Both the position numbers and the translations under genes were made by a program. A DNA stretch of 7,800 nucleotides from an uncultured Solobacterium sp. (GTDB lineage: Bacteria > Bacillota_I > Bacilli_A > Erysipelotrichales > Erysipelotrichaceae), in contig CAKMPP010000141.1 in assembly GCA_927911475.1 (NCBI GenBank), positions 1 through 7,800 on the forward strand, in the 5' to 3' direction. Numbering within the stretch: position 1 is the stretch's first letter; the number at the start of each line of letters is the position of its first letter. Under the pieces are notes generated by a model. The model made no database searches and was not told the DNA's origin. It saw only the letters and a program-made list of their open reading frames with translations. Below are positions 1-5,712 of this stretch, one piece after another.

Positions 1-57
1 ATCATCACATACTTCTTTGGATGGAACGAAGAGAAAGTGACTGAATTATTCGGTTAA
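1..57 (+). CDS. 3' end of upstream gene, possibly a PTS sugar permease (EIIBC)
   Basis: Frame 1 is open from the window edge and ends at a TAA at 55-57, giving the C-terminal residues IITYFFGWNEEKVTELFG. A hydrophobic stretch followed by a short charged tail (FFGWNEEK) resembles the C-terminus of PTS EIIC-containing permeases of the beta-glucoside/sucrose/trehalose type, which often end in a phrase like 'FGFKDE'. The EIIA-Glc-type protein encoded about 900 bases downstream would be a fitting phosphoryl donor. Only 18 residues are visible, so the family call is an inference. The stop codon shares one base with the start of the next gene. Confidence 0.4.
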   Translation: MITYFFGWNEEKVTELFG

Positions 58-911
58 TGTTTGACTTTCATCTTCATACAACAAAGTCAGACGGGGTATT
101 AAGCGTTGAAGAGATGCTTGATACCCTTCATTTATCTTCCATCCAACCCTTTAGTATTACAGATCATAATCATGCCCTAGCGTATGAGTGTTTTGATTAC
201 AATAACTATCCATGTATTCCTGGTACAGAGATTGCTACTAGCTATAAAGGCGAAATCATCGAAATATTAGGTTATGGTATTGAACCAACAGTGATTAATG
301 AATGGTATAGAGACTTCTATAGTCAGGATAATTTAAAACATATTGAGATAACATTATTTAAGAGAATTCAAGAATGTGCAAAGAAACAAAATTATCTCTT
401 CGATGAATCACTTCAATTAGAATGCTTTGAAAAGGGTAGTTCAAAGAAAATCATGTATCAGGAATTATCTAAGAATAATTTAGAGTTTGCTAAGAGTTAT
501 CCCACATATAAGATATTTTTTAGAAAAGGCTTATCTAATCCAGACAGTCTATTCTTTATTCATGAAGCTGATACATATCTTTCTTTCGATGAAACAATCA
601 ACTTGATTCACCATGCAGGAGGGAAAGCATTTTTAGCTCATATCTTTGAATATGATGCCTTTAGAAAGAATGGCTACATCGAAGAAGTGAAGGATAGATT
701 AGATGGTCTAGAGTGTTTCCATCCAAGTATTCCAATGCGTGAATCCGTTAAATTATTTAAATACTGTGAAGATAACCATTTATATGTAAGTGGAGGAAGT
801 GATTTCCATAAACCAGAAAGACACATCCCATTTGGCGTTTATCTTGATTCGTCATTCTTGTTGAGTTCTAGCTTTGATTGGATACCAAAACATTTACGTA
901 AGTTAGTGTAG
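57..911 (+). CDS. PHP-domain metal-dependent phosphoesterase
   Basis: This 284-residue protein carries the full set of PHP-domain metal ligands. These are HLH at residues 5-7 with D12 (TKSDG), TDH at 35-37, E58 in GTEIA, H195 in FLAHIFEYD, H222 in ECFHP, and DFH at 249-251 in GGSDFHKP. The length and motif order match the stand-alone PHP phosphoesterases (YciV/RNase AM-like), some of which hydrolyse 3',5'-nucleoside bisphosphates or trim RNA 5' ends; the substrate here cannot be read from sequence. No signal peptide or membrane segment is seen, so it should be cytoplasmic. The ATG overlaps the upstream stop (TAATG) and no clear Shine-Dalgarno precedes it, which suggests translational coupling to the upstream gene. 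The residues between about 75 and 165 form a non-motif insertion, as is common in this family. Confidence 0.85.
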   Translation: MFDFHLHTTKSDGVLSVEEMLDTLHLSSIQPFSITDHNHALAYECFDYNNYPCIPGTEIATSYKGEIIEILGYGIEPTVINEWYRDFYSQDNLKHIEITLFKRIQECAKKQNYLFDESLQLECFEKGSSKKIMYQELSKNNLEFAKSYPTYKIFFRKGLSNPDSLFFIHEADTYLSFDETINLIHHAGGKAFLAHIFEYDAFRKNGYIEEVKDRLDGLECFHPSIPMRESVKLFKYCEDNHLYVSGGSDFHKPERHIPFGVYLDSSFLLSSSFDWIPKHLRKLV

Positions 912-920
912 TTTTAAATG

Positions 921-967
921 TCATTGACACCGAAAAGAAAACTATACTACTATAATGAAGTCAATGA
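921..967. repeat. Inverted repeat flanking the EIIA promoter
   Basis: TCATTGAC at 921-928 is the exact reverse complement of GTCAATGA at 960-967. The first arm overlaps the TTGACA box and the second falls just after the TATAAT box, around the expected transcription start. The arms are centred about 39 bases apart, close to four helical turns, which would suit a pair of operator half-sites. No regulator is identified, and an 8-base match could arise by chance in this composition. Confidence 0.35.
924..956 (+). promoter_or_regulatory. Putative promoter of the EIIA gene (irregular spacing)
   Basis: A perfect -35 box TTGACA lies at 924-929 and a perfect -10 box TATAAT at 951-956, but they are 21 bases apart, too long for a standard sigma-A promoter. 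An alternative -10, TACTAT at 948-953, gives an 18-base gap with TTGACA at the cost of two mismatches. The region sits between the PHP stop and the EIIA start, so an EIIA promoter here is plausible. Which hexamer pair is used is uncertain. Confidence 0.5.
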
Positions 968-969
968 TT

Positions 970-973
970 GGAG
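970..973 (+). promoter_or_regulatory. Ribosome binding site that fixes the EIIA start
   Basis: GGAG at 970-973 (in TTGGAGAAG) lies 9 bases before the ATG at 983. An in-frame TTG at 968 overlaps this site and would add five residues (MEKKI), but it leaves no Shine-Dalgarno of its own. The ATG at 983 is therefore preferred. Confidence 0.75.
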
Positions 974-982
974 AAGAAAATT

Positions 983-1483
983 ATGTTTAATTTTTTTAAG
1001 AAAAAAGAAGACTTACAGAATCATATCGTTGTAAATGATGATGCGATTGTTGCAATTGCGGATGGACAGTTAATTGATGTAACAACTGTTCCTGATCCAG
1101 TCTTTGCGGAAAAGATGATGGGTGATAGTGTTGCCTTCACATATGAAGGAGATAAGGTTGTATTATGCTCTCCAGCAAATGGTGAATTATCTGTTTTATT
1201 CCCTACAGGTCATGCATTTGGTATTACAACAAAGCATGGTGTTGAGTTGCTTGTCCATTGTGGTGTCAATACAGTAGAAGCTAATGGTGATGGCTTTACT
1301 GTATTATCTAAAAAGCAGGGTGATAGTGTAAAGGCTGGAGATCCAATCGTAGAGGTTGATTTGAAGAAGTTACGTACAAAATATAATATGAGTACAATGC
1401 TTGTAGTAACTAACGCTAATACACAAACCATTGAATTTATAGAACCTACATCTGTAAAGCTAGGTCAATCTATTATTAAGTAA
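983..1483 (+). CDS. crr: PTS glucose-type EIIA component (EIIA-Glc family)
   Basis: This 166-residue soluble protein has the EIIA-Glc (PTS_EIIA_1) fold signature. After a short MFNFFKKK leader it reads through SPANGELSVL (about 63-72), then GHAFGI with H77 and GVELLVHCGVNTVE with H92. These correspond to the supporting His75 and the phosphorylated His90 of E. coli EIIA-Glc. The family takes phosphate from HPr-His-P and passes it to the EIIB domain of a partner permease. As a stand-alone EIIA it probably serves one or more EIIBC permeases that lack an EIIA domain, perhaps the one ending at the window start. The length is normal for the family. The role as a global regulator known from enteric Crr should not be assumed in Firmicutes. 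The gene ends at a strong hairpin terminator. Confidence 0.92.
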   Translation: MFNFFKKKEDLQNHIVVNDDAIVAIADGQLIDVTTVPDPVFAEKMMGDSVAFTYEGDKVVLCSPANGELSVLFPTGHAFGITTKHGVELLVHCGVNTVEANGDGFTVLSKKQGDSVKAGDPIVEVDLKKLRTKYNMSTMLVVTNANTQTIEFIEPTSVKLGQSIIK

Positions 1484-1485
1484 CG

Positions 1486-1520
1486 AAAAGTTCTATACAT
1501 ATGAGTGTATAGAACTTTTT
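1486..1520 (+). terminator. Bidirectional intrinsic terminator between crr and proS
   Basis: A perfect 14-bp stem pairs 1486-1499 (AAAAGTTCTATACA) with 1506-1519, closing a 6-base loop and running into five Ts at 1516-1520. The A-rich left arm gives a T tail on the other strand as well, so the same hairpin can stop the convergent proS transcript whose coding region ends at 1525. Confidence 0.9.
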
Positions 1521-1524
1521 ATAT

Positions 1525-3213
1525 TTATAGTAATTCTTTGAGTTTATCGATAACTTCTGTAGCAGGGACTTCGATAGAATCACCTGTACGAGATTTTAAT
1601 TCTACTTTACCTTCAGCTACGCCACGACCAACTGTAATTCTAATGGAATACCAATCAATTCCATATCCTTAAACTTAACACCTGGACGTTCATCGCGGTT
1701 ATCAAGTACTACTTCAATGCCTTGTGCTTGTAATGCGTCATGTAGTTCATTACCAATACGTACTTGTTCTTCATCCTTCATCGAGATAATTACTACAGCA
1801 ACTTGGAATGGTGCCAAATCCTTTGGCCAGTTAATACCATTTTCATCCGCATTTTGTTCTGCTAGGGCAGCCATAGCACGAGCAGGGCCAATACCATAAG
1901 AACCCATCCATACATACTGTAACTGATTATTTTGGTCTAGATACTGTAGGTCTAGTGCTTTAGAGTACTTTGTGCCAAGTTTGAATGTATTACCAACTTC
2001 AATACCATGTGCGAAATGTACAACGCCTTCACCATTAGGATTCTTGTCTCCTTCTTGGATATTTCTTAAATCTCCATGTCCTGTAAGAGTGAAATCCTTT
2101 TGATTTACCCCTGTATAGTGATAACCAGTTTTATTTGCGCCAACTACAAAGTTATACATATATAACACTTCTTCATCTGCGTAGAGAGGGCATTGAATAT
2201 TTACAGGGCCAGCAAAGCCAATTTCAGCGTTTGTCGCTGCCATAACCATTGCAGGGTCTGCAAGTTCTACTGAGTTAGCTTCTAGTAATTTTCGTAGCTT
2301 TGTTTCATTTACGTCACGGTCACCACGAACCATAACTGCTACTGCCTTGCCATCAACGTTATAGATTAAAGTCTTAACAAACTTCTTTACGTCTTTCTTT
2401 AAGAATTCAGTTAACTTCTTCTATTGTACGTGAATGAGGTGGTTTCTACTAAAGTAAGTGCCTCTAGAGTTATCTTCTTTTCAGCAATCTCAGGGTACGC
2501 ATGGCGCAACTTCAATATTACTAGCAAAAACTATCATCGTCACTTAATACAAGAATATCTTCACCAAGTGGGGTAATTGCCTGGAATTCTTCTGATAATA
2601 AACCGCCCATGACACCTGTATCGGCACGAACAATGCGATAATCTAAGTGAAGGCGATTCATGATGTTCTTATATGCATTGAATTGTTTTGCATAGGATTC
2701 ATCTAATCCGGCTTCGTCTTTATCAAATGTGTAGGAATCCTTCATTGTAAATTCACGTACACGAATCAAGCCATAACGAGGGCGTGGTTCATCACGGAAT
2801 TTTGTCTGAATCTGGTAGAGTGAAAATGGCATATCCTTGTAAGAGCGTATTTGCATCTTAGCAGCCATTGCAAATAACTCCTCATGTGTTGGACCTAATA
2901 CATAAGGAACACCCTTACGATCCTCTAATGAGAACATACCTTTACCAAAACCGGCACGTCTTCCAGAGGATATATAAACTTCCTCAGGAATTAACGAAGG
3001 CATCGATAATTCTTGACAATCAATCTTATCCATCTCATCACGGATAATTGCATAAATCTTTGATAATACACGATTACCCATTGGTAACATCATATACACA
3101 CCAGCCGAACTCTTCTTAATCATGCCAGCACGTACAAGTAAATTGGAACTGACTGAATCTTCATCTTTCGCATTCTCGCGAATTGTAAAGAAATAACTAT
3201 TTTTTAATCGCAT
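1525..3213 (-). pseudogene. proS: Prolyl-tRNA synthetase, frameshifted (bacterial type with editing insertion)
   Basis: ProRS charges tRNA-Pro. The start at 3213 has an AAGAGG site 7 bases upstream. The N-terminal 230 codons (3213-2521) are intact, with LGPTHEE at 106-112 and motif 2 FRDEPRPRYGLIRVREF at 139-155. A C-terminal stretch (about 2420-1641) includes the rest of the editing insertion, motif 3 (GSYGIGPARAM) and the anticodon-binding region. The final part, ending LKELL at the stop 1525-1527, is in a third reading segment. Comparing frames, single-base changes are inferred: an extra base in the A5 run at 2526-2530; two missing bases (or one extra) at 2493-2507; an extra base near 2441; an extra base in 2411-2414; and a missing base near 1640. 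Net change is zero, and the 1689-nt span equals 563 codons, normal for the family. The remaining sequence is well conserved, so either the inactivation is recent or the changes are local sequence errors. ProRS is essential, so an intact copy must exist elsewhere if this is real. Confidence 0.88.
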
Positions 3214-3237
3214 AATATACCTCTTATAACCTTTAAG

Positions 3238-3243
3238 ATTATA
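3238..3243 (-). promoter_or_regulatory. Extended -10 promoter element for proS
   Basis: Reading the minus strand, TATGGTATAAT places TATAAT at 3243-3238 with a TGG just before it, an extended -10 motif. It lies about 25 bases before the proS start codon. The -35 region is weak (TTCTAT-like), as is often the case with extended -10 promoters. No T-box leader or tRNA-responsive structure can fit in the short leader. Confidence 0.55.
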
Positions 3244-3308
3244 CCATAATTGGCTTTAAATAGAATATTATCTAAAATGGACATCACAAATCATCCTGCA
3301 ATAATATA

Positions 3309-3391
3309 TATCAATTTTTGATAATTAATTTTCGTTAAATAAAATACATACAAAATGCTTGTATCGTCTTATTTCATGCATATTTGTATGT
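3309..3391. repeat. Cluster of small palindromes in the proS/IMPDH divergent region
   Basis: Three overlapping symmetrical elements are visible. TATCAA-N3-TTGATA lies at 3309-3323. ATACAA-N5-TTGTAT lies at 3348-3364. The left part of the second also pairs imperfectly with a more distant arm: ACATACAAAATGC at 3346-3358 against GCATATTTGTATGT at 3378-3391, followed by a T run. They lie upstream of the IMPDH -35 box and could be operators, but the region is so AT-rich that chance symmetry is a real possibility. The rest of the 265-nt gap (3214-3478) holds only the two promoters and the IMPDH ribosome binding site; I see no RNA gene in it. Confidence 0.35.
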
Positions 3392-3417
3392 TTTTATAGA
3401 ATATTTGTTCGTAATTA

Positions 3418-3445
3418 TTTACATAACTTTATTAATTGATATAAT
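3418..3445 (+). promoter_or_regulatory. Sigma-A promoter for the IMP dehydrogenase gene
   Basis: TTTACA at 3418-3423 (5 of 6 to consensus) and TATAAT at 3440-3445 (perfect) are separated by 16 bases. Transcription would begin near 3452, leaving a leader of about 27 bases. That is too short for a purine riboswitch, so any control should act on initiation. Confidence 0.75.
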
Positions 3446-3460
3446 TAGTAAAATTATAAA

Positions 3461-3468
3461 AAAGGAGG
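3461..3468 (+). promoter_or_regulatory. Strong ribosome binding site of the IMPDH gene
   Basis: AAAGGAGG, a near-perfect Shine-Dalgarno, ends 10 bases before the ATG at 3479 and supports that start. Confidence 0.85.
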
Positions 3469-3478
3469 AATTACGTTA

Positions 3479-4987
3479 ATGGCATACTATTATGATGAAC
3501 CTTCACATACTTTTAGTGAATATTTACTCGTTCCAGGATTTACAGGACCAGAAAATATTCCTTCCAATGTTTCATTGAAAACACCACTTGTTCGCTATAA
3601 AAAGGGGGAAGAACCAGCGATTTCTTTAAATATTCCAATGATCAGTGCTGTCATGCAGTCTGTATCTGGCGACCGCTTAGGTATCGCTCTTGCGAAGGAA
3701 GGTGGAATGGCATTTATCTTCGGTTCACAGCCAATTGCAAGCCAAGCAGCGATGGTTGCACGTGTTAAGAATCATAAGGCAGGTTTTGTTGTCAGTGATT
3801 CAAATGTTAAACCAGATGCTAAGTTTACAGAAGTATATGCTTTAATTGAAGAGACAGGACATTCTACAATTGCAGTTACAGAAGATGGAACACCTAATGG
3901 TAAGTTAATGGGTCTTCTAACTTCCCGCGACTATCGTATGTCCCGTATGACTGGCAATGAGCTTGTTAAGGATTATATGACTCCACGTGAACATTTAATT
4001 GTTGGTGGACCTAATACAACATTATCATCCGCAAATGATCTTATTTGGGATAACAAGTTAAATACACTTCCTGTTGTGGATGAAAATGATCATTTACAAT
4101 ATCTCGTATTCCGTAAGGATTATGATTCGCATAAGGAACATCCATATGAACTATTAGATAATGAAAAACGTTTATTGGTAGGTGCTGGTATTAACTCACG
4201 TGACTACGCAGAACGTATTCCTGCATTAGTGGCTGCTGGTGTAGACTGTGTTGTTATTGACTCCTCTGAAGGTTACTCTATCTGGCAAGCAGAAACAATC
4301 AAGTGGATTCGTCAACATTATGGCGATAAGCTTAAGGTTGGTGCTGGTAACGTTGTTGATGCGGAAGGTTTCCGTTACTTAGCAGATGCTGGTGCTGATT
4401 TCATTAAAATCGGCATTGGTGGTGGTTCTATCTGTATCACTCGTGAAACAAAGGGTATCGGTAGAGGCCAAGCTACTGCAGTCATTGATGTAGCAAAGGC
4501 TCGTGATGAATACTTTGAAGAAACAGGTGTATACGTACCTATTTGTTCTGATGGTGGTATCGTGTATGACTATCACATTACACTAGCTTTAGCGATGGGT
4601 GCTGACTTTGTTATGTTAGGACGTTACTTCTCCAGATTTGAAGAAGCTCCAGGTGAAAAACTTGTTGTAAATGGTAATACCGTAAAAGAATACTGGGGTG
4701 AAGGTTCTGCTCGTGCTCGTAACTGGGCTCGCTATGACTTAGGTCAAGGAAAGAAGTTATCCTTTGAAGAGGGTGTAGATTCATATGTACCATACGCAGG
4801 TTCCTTGAAAGATAATGTTGCATTAACAGTATTAAAGATTAAGTCTACAATGTGTAACTGTGGCGCATTAACAATTCCTGAATTACAAGATAAGGCTAAA
4901 CTAACGCTTGTTTCTTCTACTTCTATCGTAGAAGGTGGAGCACACGACGTTCAAGTTAAGCGTAACGATAATACATATAACAAGTAG
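3479..4987 (+). CDS. guaB: IMP dehydrogenase, Tritrichomonas foetus-like type
   Basis: This enzyme oxidises IMP to XMP with NAD+, the committed step to guanine nucleotides. The 502-residue protein has the (beta/alpha)8 barrel split by two CBS domains at about residues 100-220. The catalytic loop GIGGGSICITRE places the nucleophile at Cys319, and the mobile flap carries the Arg418-Tyr419 dyad (NWARYD). The C-terminal phrase KSTMCNCGALTIPEL is also characteristic. These positions, the N-terminus (YYYDEPSHTFSEYLLVPG) and phrases such as GFVVSDSNVKPD and MLGRYF match the T. foetus IMPDH as I recall it, including residue numbering. The usual bacterial GuaB is shorter (about 485-490) and reads GIGPGSICTTR with GVGVPQ, whereas this protein has KGIGRGQATA. 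The gene stands alone with its own promoter and terminator; guaA is not adjacent. The symbol guaB denotes the function, not close orthology with E. coli or Bacillus GuaB. Confidence 0.93.
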   Translation: MAYYYDEPSHTFSEYLLVPGFTGPENIPSNVSLKTPLVRYKKGEEPAISLNIPMISAVMQSVSGDRLGIALAKEGGMAFIFGSQPIASQAAMVARVKNHKAGFVVSDSNVKPDAKFTEVYALIEETGHSTIAVTEDGTPNGKLMGLLTSRDYRMSRMTGNELVKDYMTPREHLIVGGPNTTLSSANDLIWDNKLNTLPVVDENDHLQYLVFRKDYDSHKEHPYELLDNEKRLLVGAGINSRDYAERIPALVAAGVDCVVIDSSEGYSIWQAETIKWIRQHYGDKLKVGAGNVVDAEGFRYLADAGADFIKIGIGGGSICITRETKGIGRGQATAVIDVAKARDEYFEETGVYVPICSDGGIVYDYHITLALAMGADFVMLGRYFSRFEEAPGEKLVVNGNTVKEYWGEGSARARNWARYDLGQGKKLSFEEGVDSYVPYAGSLKDNVALTVLKIKSTMCNCGALTIPELQDKAKLTLVSSTSIVEGGAHDVQVKRNDNTYNK

Positions 4988-4992
4988 TATGC

Positions 4993-5017
4993 AAAAGGCT
5001 CTTATGAGCCTTTTTTT
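4993..5017 (+). terminator. Bidirectional terminator of IMPDH and the convergent DUF5662 gene
   Basis: AAAAGGCTC at 4993-5001 pairs with GAGCCTTTT at 5006-5014 around the loop TTAT, followed by Ts to 5017. The stem starts 6 bases after the IMPDH stop. On the minus strand the A-rich arm gives a T tail, so the hairpin also serves the opposing gene, whose stop codon (5004-5002) falls in the loop. Confidence 0.88.
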
Positions 5018-5619
5018 AGTAAAAAACCTATAGATATATATAGGTTAGAAACTGTATATAAATCTTTCTTTTGTTGTATAAGGGCTTTCATTCGTTTAAA
5101 TGTGGTATCTTCTCCATAATTTGCAATGTAGCGAAGGATACGTTCAAATAAATTAGCAGTTAGGGGATGAAGATTCTGTTCATCATGACTATTCAAATAA
5201 TAATTTAAAGCAGACGATTGTGTATACAGTTCTTTTTGGTACACTTTACAAGCCGCGATTCGATCACAAATACTTTCAACAACATAGTTTTGAGGCATCT
5301 TGATTGCTTGCCACTTACCATCAATCTTATCCCACCAATATTCCCAATGATGCTTGTTGCAGCCTTTATGATGTAACCATCCTAGAGAATAGCCAAGTAA
5401 TTCCTTTTCTTTTGTATAAGGAGAACGATAACCTTGGTAATAATAAATACTAGGTAATAGTTCTGCGAAAGAATACTTTGATAAATCATGTGTTAAACCT
5501 TGTTTGTATAAACCGCATTGAAAACAAAACTTACGTACAAGACTACGATGTTTATGTATTGTTTTTAGATGTCGAAATGTCTTTTGAAGAAATGTTGGAT
5601 TATTGTTATTTTGTCTCAT
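5002..5619 (-). CDS. DUF5662-like protein of unknown function
   Basis: The 205-residue protein resembles the DUF5662 family of small Firmicutes and phage proteins. Recognisable phrases are HLKTIHKHRSLVRKFCFQCGLYKQGLTHDLSKYS (residues about 17-50), the His-rich WLHHKGCNKHHWEYWWD (81-97), MPQNYVVESICDRIAACKVY (108-127) and NSHDEQNLHP near 143-152. The HD pair (44-45), repeated His residues and D119-R120 suggest a metal-binding, HD-like hydrolase, but no activity is established that I know of. No signal peptide or membrane helix is seen, and the protein is likely cytoplasmic. The C-terminal 20 or so residues (LYTVSNLYISIGFLLKKGS) extend past the part I recognise and are encoded across two terminator-like hairpins. 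The start is the only Met before the conserved region, an in-frame TAA lies just upstream, and no Shine-Dalgarno is visible. The gene stands alone, convergent with IMPDH and divergent from nusB. Confidence 0.75.
   Translation of the reverse strand: MRQNNNNPTFLQKTFRHLKTIHKHRSLVRKFCFQCGLYKQGLTHDLSKYSFAELLPSIYYYQGYRSPYTKEKELLGYSLGWLHHKGCNKHHWEYWWDKIDGKWQAIKMPQNYVVESICDRIAACKVYQKELYTQSSALNYYLNSHDEQNLHPLTANLFERILRYIANYGEDTTFKRMKALIQQKKDLYTVSNLYISIGFLLKKGS
5021..5046 (-). terminator. Second minus-strand hairpin inside the end of the DUF5662 gene
   Basis: AACCTATA at 5025-5032 and TATAGGTT at 5039-5046 form a perfect 8-bp stem with a 6-base loop. On the minus strand the stem runs into a six-T stretch (5026-5021). 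It is terminator-like but weak (AT-rich) and lies inside the reading frame, so it could also be coincidental. Confidence 0.4.
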
Positions 5620-5625
5620 GTGAAT

Positions 5626-5654
5626 ATTTTATTCCATGCAGTGAAAACAGGCAA
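5626..5654 (-). promoter_or_regulatory. Putative promoter of the DUF5662 gene, possibly leaderless
   Basis: On the minus strand TTGCCT (5654-5649; 4 of 6) is followed after 17 bases by TAAAAT (5631-5626; 5 of 6). Transcription would start about 7 bases after the -10 box, at or next to the A of the start codon at 5619. This fits the missing Shine-Dalgarno. Confidence 0.45.
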
Positions 5655-5680
5655 GATTATGCCCAAAACAGACTTTAACA

Positions 5681-5689
5681 TGGTAAAAT
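5681..5689 (+). promoter_or_regulatory. Possible extended -10 element for the nusB operon
   Basis: TGGTAAAAT at 5681-5689 is an extended -10 motif (TG-N-TAAAAT) with no convincing -35 box. Transcription would start near 5696, directly before the ribosome binding site, giving a very short leader. A weaker upstream alternative is TTGTTA (5603-5608) with TATTTT (5625-5630), 16 bases apart. I cannot choose between them with certainty. Confidence 0.35.
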
Positions 5690-5696
5690 ATATGTT

Positions 5697-5702
5697 AGGA
5701 GA
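5697..5702 (+). promoter_or_regulatory. Ribosome binding site that fixes the nusB start
   Basis: AGGAGA at 5697-5702 lies 10 bases before the ATG at 5713. The open frame continues upstream to 5569, but the first 48 codons show no NusB similarity and overlap the divergent gene, so the ATG at 5713 is the start. Confidence 0.8.
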
Positions 5703-5712
5703 TTATAGAAAA

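Noticed and set aside
912..982. Catabolite-responsive element (cre) before the EIIA gene
   Set aside because: No match to the cre consensus (TGNAANCGNTNNCA-like) was found; only the separate 8-base inverted repeat is present.
1210..1431. Open frame on the minus strand within the EIIA gene
   Set aside because: It lies wholly inside a well-supported gene on the other strand, has no ribosome binding site and no recognisable family.
1717..1899. Cys/Ser-rich open frame on the plus strand opposite proS
   Set aside because: It mirrors the conserved ProRS coding strand; its composition is a by-product of the antisense reading.
3346..3397. Terminator-like hairpin with T run upstream of the IMPDH promoter
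   Set aside because: No gene on the plus strand reads into it and the stem is imperfect with a long loop, so it is recorded only as a palindrome.
3214..3478. T-box or purine riboswitch in the divergent region
   Set aside because: The mapped promoters leave leaders of only about 20-30 bases on each side, and no conserved T-box sequence or purine aptamer core is visible.
4379..4823. Two minus-strand open frames within the IMPDH gene
   Set aside because: They are antisense to a highly conserved enzyme and lack promoters, ribosome sites and family similarity.
5478..5678. Plus-strand frame overlapping the DUF5662 gene start, and the upstream extension of nusB from 5569
   Set aside because: Both overlap a recognisable gene on the other strand, and nusB has a good ribosome site and family match starting at 5713.
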